Of a stretch of 6,927 nt of DNA, positions 1 through 6,218 are shown in pieces. This DNA comes from Pseudanabaena sp. UBA1465 (GTDB taxonomy: Bacteria; Cyanobacteriota; Cyanobacteriia; Pseudanabaenales; Pseudanabaenaceae). The notes under the pieces are model-generated. The model was not told where the DNA came from, did not search any database, and saw only the letters and a program-made list of their open reading frames with translations. Every line of letters begins with the position of its first letter. Within the stretch, counting starts at the first letter, position 1. A program made the translations under genes and the position numbers. The stretch is taken from contig DCSN01000061.1 in assembly GCA_002325645.1 (NCBI GenBank), forward strand, positions 250-7,176, read 5' to 3'.

Positions 1-21
1 CTAGTAAAAAAGAATTTGATA

Positions 22-42
22 CCCCGTCCGCTTGCGGCGGGG
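22..42 (-). terminator. GC-rich hairpin just after the rcaC-like gene, possible terminator
   Basis: CCCCG and CCGC pair with GCGG and CGGGG (9 bp in total) around a short loop, with one bulged T at position 27. The hairpin begins 4 nt past the stop codon of the minus-strand response regulator. Read on the minus strand, a run of six T (11 down to 6) follows only about 10 nt after the stem, so it is not a textbook Rho-independent terminator. Its position at the end of a five-gene run supports a termination or mRNA 3'-end role. Confidence 0.5.
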
Positions 43-46
43 TGAT

Positions 47-1591
47 TCATTTACCAATAAACTGGTAATCTCTGACTCTCTGTAAACGATTGTGGATTCG
101 ATTAACTAGATCTATGCCGACAATTGGCTTACATAAATAGTCATCAGCACCAACTCCAAAGGCAAGATTTTGAGTGTTAGAGTCTGACATCATACTGAGA
201 AATAGCACTGGCAAGCGTTTCCAGTTAAGATCATTTCTAATGGATTGACAAATTTCTAACCCATTAATTGGCGGCATATTTACATCTAAAACTAGTATGT
301 CAGGCATTACTGCACATAACACTGTCCAAAAATCCTGCGGATCGGCTAATGTTGTGACCTTAAAGCCCCAAGGATTGAGTAGCTCTGTAAGCGATCGCAA
401 ACAATCAACATCATCATCAACAATCATCACCTTAGGCTCAATTACAGATTGAGATTGTTTCAATGAGAATGTTGAGTTGTCGGCGATCAAAGTTGTAGGT
501 ATGCTTTGGATTAAATTAGTATTTTGGATAGCCTGCTCTAAAGCAACCACCAATGTTTCTAATACTTCTAACTGTACTTTTTGGTCAGATGCTTGAATTT
601 TAAGTAGGTTTTCCAACTGAATCGCCAGTTGCATGGCGCTTGTTAACCCCAATGTTCCAAGAGTTCCCGCTAATTTATGGGCTGTTTGATGAGCTAGTTC
701 TTGGAAATGAGGAGTGAGGAATCCAGATTCTAATTTCTCGATCGCTTGGAATAATACTTGCAACTGTTCAAGACTCTTAGGCTTAGTCGTCACCCAAAGC
801 TGATTTAAGAACTCTAAATACTTTTCCTGCTGGCTGTCTTGAGTACTCAATTTGAGATTAGGGGAATTAGCAGGAGCAGTTTCTACGGGTTTAGATATTT
901 CAACATCCGTAGATTTATCTGGCACTTTTAGATAATAGCCGCGCCCATGCACAGTAGCAATAAAATCTGAAGGAGCACCTGCCGCCACCAATTTTCGCCG
1001 CAATCCTCGAATATGGGAGCGAACTGTTGCTTCCGAAGGAAACTCATCGGAAGACCATAGGCGATCGAGAATCTCCTCAACACTGAGCAAATGCTGACTA
1101 TCACGCAGTAAAATCTCTAATAATTCATATTCTTTGTTGGTGAGTGTTAGAGGTAAATTATTGTAAGAAATTTCACAAGTACTAGGATTTAAGAGTAAAT
1201 CTCCCCAAACGATTATGGGAGAAGAAATCGCATTACTTCGCCTCAATAAAGCCCGAATTCGAGCAATTAATTCTGGTATATCAAAGGGCTTTACCAAATA
1301 GTCATCCGCTCCAGCATCTAAACCAATCACCTTTGTAGTGCTAGTATTTTGTGCTGTTAGTAAGAGAATTGGCACGCTATATTCTTCCGCTCGAAAGCGT
1401 TGACATAGGCTGATTCCATCTAATTTAGGTAACCCAATATCTAATATGATTAGGTCATAATCAAAAGTTGAACCATAGCTCCATGCCATTTCCCCGTCTT
1501 TGACTACATCCACGATATAGCGTTTTTCAGTCAGTGCTTTTGTTAAGACAGCAATTAAGACATCATCATCTTCTACTAATAATATTTTCAT
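47..1591 (-). CDS. rcaC: RcaC-type response regulator (REC-wHTH-Hpt-REC)
   Basis: Likely the DNA-binding output of a chromatic-acclimation phosphorelay. Domains in the 514 residues: an N-terminal receiver (about 1-118; acidic D8/D9, phosphoacceptor D51, T79, K101), an OmpR/PhoB winged helix (about 127-222; recognition helix near 186-201, wing ending GRGYYL), an Hpt domain (about 255-360; TAHKLAG with H305) and a second receiver (about 387-508; D392-D394, D436, S466, K488). This order is that of Fremyella RcaC, whose D51, H316 and D576 are, from memory, the phosphorylation sites. Here they are D51, H305 and D436. The protein is about 140 residues shorter than the roughly 650-residue Fremyella protein, mostly between Hpt and the last receiver. 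It lies last in the minus-strand run, 84 nt after the rcaF-like gene. No Shine-Dalgarno precedes the ATG. Family RcaC proteins bind L-box sites of phycobiliprotein genes. Another multidomain OmpR-class regulator is the alternative, but the adjoining RcaE- and RcaF-like genes favour RcaC. Confidence 0.85.
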   Translation of the reverse strand: MKILLVEDDDVLIAVLTKALTEKRYIVDVVKDGEMAWSYGSTFDYDLIILDIGLPKLDGISLCQRFRAEEYSVPILLLTAQNTSTTKVIGLDAGADDYLVKPFDIPELIARIRALLRRSNAISSPIIVWGDLLLNPSTCEISYNNLPLTLTNKEYELLEILLRDSQHLLSVEEILDRLWSSDEFPSEATVRSHIRGLRRKLVAAGAPSDFIATVHGRGYYLKVPDKSTDVEISKPVETAPANSPNLKLSTQDSQQEKYLEFLNQLWVTTKPKSLEQLQVLFQAIEKLESGFLTPHFQELAHQTAHKLAGTLGTLGLTSAMQLAIQLENLLKIQASDQKVQLEVLETLVVALEQAIQNTNLIQSIPTTLIADNSTFSLKQSQSVIEPKVMIVDDDVDCLRSLTELLNPWGFKVTTLADPQDFWTVLCAVMPDILVLDVNMPPINGLEICQSIRNDLNWKRLPVLFLSMMSDSNTQNLAFGVGADDYLCKPIVGIDLVNRIHNRLQRVRDYQFIGK

Positions 1592-1675
1592 AAGATTTAA
1601 AAAAGATTTATAGGTTTTGGGAGGTTGTTAAGATTCACTTATTGAAGATCTTGAAGTCTACAATAATTTATAGGC

Positions 1676-2050
1676 TTACCAATCAAGCATTTTCGTAATT
1701 AGATCAGGTAGATCGAGGGAATTGAACGGTTTCGTAATCACTCCACTCACCCGTAAATCATTAAACTGTCTTCTTTCTGAAGTCTGAGCCTTAGCAGTTA
1801 AAAAAATCACAGGGATTTGTGCAGTTTGTGGATCGGATTGAAGTGCTTTAAATGTAGCTATGCCATCCATATCAGGCATCATCACATCTAGCAAGATCGC
1901 GTCAGGTTTTTGATCGCAAGCGGTTTTGATACCTTGCATTCCTGAACTAGCAACTAATACTTGCCAGTCAACAACCATCTGAATCCCAAACTGCACGACA
2001 GTTTGAATACTTTCTTCATCATCAACAATCAGAATCCTCTTAATTGGCAT
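1676..2050 (-). CDS. rcaF: RcaF-type single-domain response regulator
   Basis: A 124-residue, CheY-like stand-alone receiver with no output domain. The receiver fold is complete: acidic pair D10/D11 after the first strand (ILIVDDE), phosphoacceptor D55 (ILLDVMMPDMDG), switch T85 (FLTAK) and K107 (TKPF). It lies 19 nt behind the stop codon of the hybrid-free histidine kinase and ahead of the REC-wHTH-Hpt-REC regulator. That is the place expected for RcaF, which carries phosphate from the sensor RcaE to the Hpt domain of RcaC. As I recall, rcaF also lies directly downstream of rcaE in Fremyella. Single receivers are hard to name by sequence alone, so the symbol rests mainly on size and both neighbours. 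No Shine-Dalgarno is seen, and the AT-only leader suggests translation coupled to the kinase gene. Confidence 0.8.
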   Translation of the reverse strand: MPIKRILIVDDEESIQTVVQFGIQMVVDWQVLVASSGMQGIKTACDQKPDAILLDVMMPDMDGIATFKALQSDPQTAQIPVIFLTAKAQTSERRQFNDLRVSGVITKPFNSLDLPDLITKMLDW

Positions 2051-2069
2051 AGTTTTAATTTTAATTTAA

Positions 2070-3872
2070 TCAAACGTTTAATAATGGCAGAGTAAACGAA
2101 AAAGTACTACCTTTACCAAGAGTACTCTCAGCCCAAATTTTACCCTCATGCTGTTCGACGATATTGCGACAGATCGTTAATCCCAGCCCTGTCCCACCTT
2201 TACGGCGAGAGTCAGAAGAGTCTACTTGCTGGAATCTTTCAAAAATACTTTCAAGTTTGTCCGATGGAATGCCCTGTCCTTCATCGCAAACGGACAATAG
2301 AACTTCAACATTTGGTCTGTTTTCCGCAGTTAGCCAGACCTTACCGTTAACTGCCGAAAATTTAATCGCATTGCTGATTAAATTTGTTAAAGCTTGAACT
2401 ATGTAGTCAGAATCGACCAAAATATTCATATCAATTGGCTCAACGACTAAAACCACACCATGATGCTGAGCCATTGGTTGCATTGTTTCTGTTGCTTGAA
2501 TCATTAAGGTGGAGATATTACAGATTTGCTTCTCCATTTTTACTTCACCAGATTCGATGCGTTGTAGGTCAAGTACATTATTTACTAAACGGACTAAGCG
2601 CTCTGTATTGTCATCAGCGATTTCTAGGATTTGCTGTCCATCTTTTGAGAGGCTTCCTAATTTCCCTGTTGCTAAAATTTTTAAGGCGCTATGCATTGAA
2701 GTTAAAGGGGTTCGTAGTTCGTGGCTGACGACAGAGATGAATTCATCTTTCATGCGTTCGATCGCTTTGCGATCGCTAATATCGGTAGTTAGTGAAAAAA
2801 AACCTTTAACATTTTTATGTTCGTCAACATCAGGAATATAAGTAACATTGACGGAGCAGGGAAGACCATGCTTTAAGAGAATTTCATTTTCATAAGTTAT
2901 AGTCTGCCCTAATAGAGCCAGTTTCACATGGGACTGCATTCTTGAGTAGCAGTCATTTCCCCAAACAGATTTAATATCGCTCCCACAGATTTCCGATAGA
3001 GACTTGCCTAGCCAATCTTCATAGGCTTTATTATTAAATCGATAATACTGGTTCTCATCTACATAGGAAATCAGTACTGGCAAGGCATTAGTAATTAATC
3101 TTAATTGCTCTTCACTCTGTCTTAGTGCAGTTTCAGCCTGTTTCCGATCGTTGATTTCTTGCTGAAGATTATGATTGACTTCCTGTAATTCCGCAGTGCG
3201 AACTTCGACAATTTCTTCTAAATGTTCTAGAAACTGGGCTTGAGATAAGGCGATACCGATCTGATCGGCAAGTTGCTGCATCAGTTCCAGTTCAAAATCC
3301 AGCCATTTGTAAGGGCGATCGCAATGATGTGCGATCAGTAATCCCCACAATTGATTGGGCGAACTTATTTCATTTTGTTGATGGGAATTCAGATTTTGCA
3401 AAATGGGGACGATCATCTTTGCCTTGATATTGAATTGATGAACAAATTCAATTAGACATTCAGATAAACCTTCTTGGCGAGCGCTAACATCCGCGATCGC
3501 TCTTACCCTACCTATAGCATAAAGTTGTTGATATTCAGTGGGAAATACTTCTTCAGGAAATTCTAAATCAAGAATTTTTGGATAATTGGGTAAAACGGAT
3601 TCACTAATCGCCCGCCCTGTGCCATCGGGGAAAATTTGATAAATCAGTACGCGATCGGCTTGCAAAATTCGCTGTACTTCAGTTACCGTTGCATTTAAAA
3701 TTTCTTTAAATTTTAAATGTTGCCTAATTTTAAATGTAACTTCGGCAAATAGTTTAACCCATTGCCGTTGTCGAAATAACTCAGCTTGCTCGTGGTTTTT
3801 AAAGGAAAACAGGGGTTTTACGGCATTTTTCTGCTTTTTTTTGTTGGATTTAGACCGCTTATTTTTAGGCAT
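2070..3872 (-). CDS. rcaE: RcaE-type green/red cyanobacteriochrome histidine kinase
   Basis: A soluble 600-residue light-sensor kinase with no membrane segment. Order: lysine-rich N-terminus (1-19), chromophore-binding GAF (about 40-212), coiled coil (about 212-255), PAS (about 256-370), HisKA with H384 (SHELRTPL), and an HATPase with N box N497/N501, G1 DEGQGI (530-535), F box near 544-547 and G2 GGTGLGL (559-565). In the GAF, C139 sits where phytochrome-family GAFs attach bilin, but the usual following His is L140. E108, L140 and K152 are spaced 32 and 12 residues apart, exactly like E217/L249/K261, the protochromic triad I recall for Fremyella RcaE. No DXCF second cysteine exists. The family attaches phycocyanobilin and switches between green- and red-absorbing forms by chromophore protonation, with the kinase favoured in red light. 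It follows pcyA by 86 nt and precedes the rcaF-like gene by 19 nt. CcaS is the closest alternative, but its partner CcaR lacks Hpt and second receiver domains. Confidence 0.85.
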   Translation of the reverse strand: MPKNKRSKSNKKKQKNAVKPLFSFKNHEQAELFRQRQWVKLFAEVTFKIRQHLKFKEILNATVTEVQRILQADRVLIYQIFPDGTGRAISESVLPNYPKILDLEFPEEVFPTEYQQLYAIGRVRAIADVSARQEGLSECLIEFVHQFNIKAKMIVPILQNLNSHQQNEISSPNQLWGLLIAHHCDRPYKWLDFELELMQQLADQIGIALSQAQFLEHLEEIVEVRTAELQEVNHNLQQEINDRKQAETALRQSEEQLRLITNALPVLISYVDENQYYRFNNKAYEDWLGKSLSEICGSDIKSVWGNDCYSRMQSHVKLALLGQTITYENEILLKHGLPCSVNVTYIPDVDEHKNVKGFFSLTTDISDRKAIERMKDEFISVVSHELRTPLTSMHSALKILATGKLGSLSKDGQQILEIADDNTERLVRLVNNVLDLQRIESGEVKMEKQICNISTLMIQATETMQPMAQHHGVVLVVEPIDMNILVDSDYIVQALTNLISNAIKFSAVNGKVWLTAENRPNVEVLLSVCDEGQGIPSDKLESIFERFQQVDSSDSRRKGGTGLGLTICRNIVEQHEGKIWAESTLGKGSTFSFTLPLLNV

Positions 3873-3945
3873 AAGTTACTCATTTTCAAGCACAAGCTAA
3901 TTTTACGCTTATATCGCTTTGCATTCATGAAATATCCAGAAAAAT

Positions 3946-3966
3946 AATCAAGCGACAATCAAGCGA
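3946..3966. repeat. Tandem 10-of-11-bp direct repeat upstream of rcaE-like gene
   Basis: AATCAAGCGA occurs at 3946-3955 and again at 3957-3966, an 11-bp period, overlapping the pcyA stop codon. Read on the minus strand it is TCGCTTGATT twice, about 74-94 nt before the kinase start codon. An 11-bp period (one helical turn) is usual for OmpR/PhoB-class regulators, so it could be an operator for the regulator encoded downstream. That is inference; the sequence is not a known L-box. Confidence 0.4.
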
Positions 3967-4690
3967 TTGAGTCAAATAACATTGAAGTCATATAGCGCTC
4001 CGCCCATTCTTTGCCAAAGGACTTTTCGAGAACTCGACGAGTTTTATCATTTTGTTGTTGCTTGGTGCAGTAATATTGCTGACCTGCGATCGCACTAGCA
4101 ACTTCAACATCAGAAGTTAATGGCTCTAAATTGGTGGCGATTTGGCAATGAATCGACAAAAAATCTTGAACCCGTCGTAAAAAAGCCCGCTCTTCTTCAA
4201 CACCAGTAGGACGAATAAACAGACAAAATTCAGAAAAAATATCAGCCCATTCGGGTAACGCACGGGGCTGTGAAAATTCTATGCTTTTTAAGTTAGCCAA
4301 TCTCGCTTGGTAATTAATAGGTAAAGATTTTTCGCGATTGCTAGGTGATAGATCGGCGATCGCCGCGCTAATCATCCCCCCACGTCCTCCAACTATATCT
4401 GCCCCAAAAATAGGCAAGGCATACTCAGGATTTGGAAACATTACACAATGGAGAATATCCAAACCATTGCCCACCTGAGCTAGTTCTAGATGTAATTTGC
4501 GAAATTGTTTGGTTTGATAACAAAGATTTTCAATGATTAATTTTTCTCCTTCTAAATTCCCCTCAATGTAGCCTAGATCTTCGGGGATAAGATATGGTTC
4601 AAGATCTAAATTTTTTTGCCATGTTTCTTCAATACAGTTTGCTAGCTTCTGAATTAAATGATGTTGACGGGTTCGCAAGGATGCTGACAT
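3959..4690 (-). CDS. pcyA: Phycocyanobilin:ferredoxin oxidoreductase
   Basis: PcyA reduces biliverdin IX-alpha to phycocyanobilin by four electrons from ferredoxin, with 18(1),18(2)-dihydrobiliverdin as intermediate. It is a soluble enzyme without a cofactor. The 243 residues match the family along their whole length and are near its usual length (248 in Synechocystis). Conserved blocks are LIPEDLGYIEG (34-44), QFRKLHLELA (62-71), DILHCVMFP (78-86), PIFGADIV (93-100), FSEFCLFIRP (152-161) and NDKTRRVLEK (214-223). Catalytic residues align as E69, H81 and D98 (E76, H88, D105 in Synechocystis); N214 and K216 match N219 and K221. It lies 91 nt behind a biliprotein-like gene and 86 nt ahead of the sensor kinase that would use its product. 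The leader is pyrimidine-rich with no Shine-Dalgarno; the start is chosen from family length. Confidence 0.97.
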   Translation of the reverse strand: MSASLRTRQHHLIQKLANCIEETWQKNLDLEPYLIPEDLGYIEGNLEGEKLIIENLCYQTKQFRKLHLELAQVGNGLDILHCVMFPNPEYALPIFGADIVGGRGGMISAAIADLSPSNREKSLPINYQARLANLKSIEFSQPRALPEWADIFSEFCLFIRPTGVEEERAFLRRVQDFLSIHCQIATNLEPLTSDVEVASAIAGQQYYCTKQQQNDKTRRVLEKSFGKEWAERYMTSMLFDSIA

Positions 4691-4772
4691 AGACTTGTTA
4701 GATAAGGAAAAAGGAGAAAGGCAAAAGGGAAATAATATAAATTTGTTAAGGATATCTAATTTTCGGGTTACA

Positions 4773-4790
4773 TCGGCTCAATTAAGCCGA
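4773..4790. repeat. Short inverted repeat over the biliprotein-like stop codon
   Basis: TCGGCT (4773-4778) and AGCCGA (4785-4790) form a perfect 6-bp stem with a 6-nt loop that contains the stop codon of the phycobilisome-domain gene. No T-run follows on the minus strand, so termination before pcyA is doubtful. An mRNA-processing or attenuation role is possible but unproven. Confidence 0.4.
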
Positions 4791-5369
4791 CTCAAAAAGT
4801 TTTAGCTCTTCAATTAGACGATCAAAATAGGGTGCTAATTCATTTTGAAGCTCTGGGTCGAGTCTTTTAAGACTAGCAATTTTGATGGATGATAAGCCAA
4901 GAATCATAGCATCAATAGGTACTTGTAGCTCTTGATAAAGCTCCTGCATATACCTCAGCCCCTCAGCATTTAAGTAATCAAGACGCTGACCCGCAATACC
5001 GTAGGTGATGCAGCGCAGAAAGTGCCAAAAGTCCCGCCAGCAAGCATTTGCTCGTTCCGCAGGATAAAGCCCACCCCCTTCTTGGGTGATTTTCGGGAAG
5101 GTTGCTAATACTTGTTGTCGCGCCTCATCAACAGTTTGTGGTGCTTGTGCAGACAATAATCTTACTGTTGGGATATTTGTAGCGATCGCAGGTATTAATA
5201 TTTGTAAATCACTTAAATCTTCATCGGTAAGATAACGCCCTTGATCGTCGGCATCTTGAAATTTGGCAATGGCAAGATCTGGATAAATATTTTGCCAAGA
5301 GATGAAGCTGACGATACGAGATTTTTTAATCAATGCAAGAACTTTTTCGCTTAATTGAGGATTAGGCAT
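4782..5369 (-). CDS. Divergent phycobilisome-domain (biliprotein-like) protein
   Basis: A 195-residue protein with the phycobiliprotein globin fold, but not a standard antenna subunit. Three blocks align with ordinary subunits: GRYLTDEDLSDLQ (44-56) resembles allophycocyanin (ARYLSPGELDRIK); NACWRDFWHFLRCITYGIAGQ (108-128) matches the bilin-attachment block (CLRD...LRYVTYALLAGD in CpeB here); YFDRLIEEL (181-189) matches the C-terminal YFDRVIAAL. C110 falls on the conserved chromophore cysteine (position 80 of CpeB), and the nearby R112 and D113 that contact the bilin are kept, so phycocyanobilin binding is plausible. The typical GGN motif before this block is replaced by a GGGLYPAERAN stretch. 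The protein is longer than the usual 160-185 residues, with extra length at both ends. It is first in the minus-strand run, before pcyA. It might be a minor core subunit, an antenna-associated regulator or a bilin carrier; I cannot assign a named family. Database labels such as bleomycin hydrolase for such proteins are errors. Confidence 0.85.
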   Translation of the reverse strand: MPNPQLSEKVLALIKKSRIVSFISWQNIYPDLAIAKFQDADDQGRYLTDEDLSDLQILIPAIATNIPTVRLLSAQAPQTVDEARQQVLATFPKITQEGGGLYPAERANACWRDFWHFLRCITYGIAGQRLDYLNAEGLRYMQELYQELQVPIDAMILGLSSIKIASLKRLDPELQNELAPYFDRLIEELKLFESA

Positions 5370-5401
5370 TAAATTTAGGGTGAGTGAAATGGCAGAAAAT
5401 T

Positions 5402-5414
5402 TAGCTTTAAGCTA
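5402..5414. repeat. Palindrome in the divergent promoter region
   Basis: TAGCTT and AAGCTA flank a single T, making a perfect 13-nt palindrome in the 116-nt gap between the biliprotein-like gene (minus) and the HEAT-repeat gene (plus). It lies 33 nt from the minus-strand start codon and 72 nt from the plus-strand one. A shared operator is possible. The rest of the gap is AT-rich, with TTAATTAA and no clear promoter boxes that I would defend. Confidence 0.35.
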
Positions 5415-5485
5415 GTTTAGCCGATCGCATTAGGCTTAAATTAATTAATCACACGACCTAAAAAATCCTTACCTCCTAATAATTT

Positions 5486-6142
5486 ATGGATCTTTTCCAA
5501 ATCAAAATTGATTTGCAAAATTCTGATTTTCAGTATCGGATCAAAGCGATCGCCGCACTCAAAGATTTTACGGCTGAAATAGCAATCCCTTTATTACTCC
5601 AGCATGTCAAAGATCCTGAATTTTTGGTGCGTACTTTTGTGGCAAGAGAGTTAGGGCGACAAAAAAATGCCGAATCCTTTGCGGCGCTACTGCAAATTAT
5701 GCGCTATGACAATACCCCAAATGTTCGGGCTGAAGCTGCCAACTCTATTTCTTTATTCGATCGCATATCCGCTTCGCACTTAGTCCTAGCATTTCACCAA
5801 GACGATCACTGGTTAGTAAGGCGCAGCATTTTAGCGGCTCTAGTAGAAATGCAATGCTATCCAGAGATATGGGAAATATGTTGTGTGGGTATAGCTGGCG
5901 AAGATGCCGCCGTACAAGAAGCCTGTATTGATGGCTTAGGTTCTTTGTCTGGTTCTGATCAATCAGACAAAGCCCTATCAAAGTTATTAGAGCTTAAAAA
6001 TGCAGAATTTGAATATATTCGTGTGCGGGTTGCCTATGCCCTGACCCAATTCGATACACCTGAAGCCAAAGAAGCAATAGTGGAACTGAGAGGCGATCGC
6101 GACTATCGAGTAGTGGGTGCAGCTATGGAAAATTTACTATAA
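5486..6142 (+). CDS. HEAT-repeat protein, possible phycobilin lyase or chaperone relative
   Basis: A 218-residue all-helical repeat protein. Six or seven HEAT-like units begin near residues 12, 43, 75, 107, 140, 174 and 204. The D-x4-V-R signature shows at D43-R49, D75-R81 and D107-R112, with looser copies later (I178-R181, D204-R208). There is no signal peptide or membrane segment. HEAT proteins of cyanobacteria include the CpcE/CpcF and CpeY/CpeZ bilin lyases and chaperones, CpeF, and the phycobilisome-degradation factor NblB. Length is nearest to CpeZ (about 205) and NblB (about 220), but I do not recognise the sequence as any of these; it may be a general conserved cyanobacterial HEAT family. 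Its position 214 nt before cpeB on the same strand makes a phycobiliprotein role attractive, by context only. Instead of a Shine-Dalgarno, the region 9-15 nt before the ATG reads ACCTCCT. An 18-bp hairpin starts at its stop codon. Confidence 0.75.
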   Translation: MDLFQIKIDLQNSDFQYRIKAIAALKDFTAEIAIPLLLQHVKDPEFLVRTFVARELGRQKNAESFAALLQIMRYDNTPNVRAEAANSISLFDRISASHLVLAFHQDDHWLVRRSILAALVEMQCYPEIWEICCVGIAGEDAAVQEACIDGLGSLSGSDQSDKALSKLLELKNAEFEYIRVRVAYALTQFDTPEAKEAIVELRGDRDYRVVGAAMENLL

Positions 6143-6194
6143 AACCCATTGATAGGGTTGCAGCGCTTCGCGCCGAAACCCTATCAATGGGTTT
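6142..6194. terminator. Long perfect hairpin after the HEAT-repeat gene
   Basis: AAACCCATTGATAGGGTT (6142-6159) is perfectly complementary in inverted orientation to 6177-6194, with a 17-nt loop. The loop holds its own small inverted repeat, GCGC-TTC-GCGC (6163-6173). The left arm begins on the last base of the HEAT-gene stop codon. Only a few T follow the right arm, so an intrinsic terminator is possible but a mobile REP-like palindrome that acts as a transcript end is equally likely. It would separate the HEAT transcript from cpeB. Confidence 0.6.
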
Positions 6195-6218
6195 CAAATT
6201 TGTATCTCTTGCGACTGA

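Noticed and set aside
2164..2841. Three overlapping plus-strand open frames (2164-2397, 2384-2728, 2509-2841)
   Set aside because: They lie antisense to the conserved PAS, HisKA and HATPase coding region of the kinase, show no family motifs and have no ribosome binding sites. They are shadows of the real gene.
3319..3321. C184 of the kinase (AHHCD) as a second bilin-linking cysteine
   Set aside because: This block is common in phytochrome-like GAF domains whether or not a second linkage exists, and it is not the DXCF position. That position (around E107-F110) has no cysteine.
2070..3872. Calling the kinase CcaS
   Set aside because: CcaS shares the green/red GAF type but partners with CcaR, a simple REC-wHTH regulator. 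The neighbours here are a lone receiver and a REC-wHTH-Hpt-REC protein, as in the Rca system.
5471..5477. AGGAGGT on the minus strand as a ribosome binding site for a small upstream gene
   Set aside because: The following minus-strand frames close within a few codons (for example an ATG frame of seven codons near 5430), so no credible small gene follows.
5745..5981. 78-residue minus-strand open frame
   Set aside because: It is antisense to the regular HEAT-repeat pattern of the plus-strand gene and has no recognisable domain.
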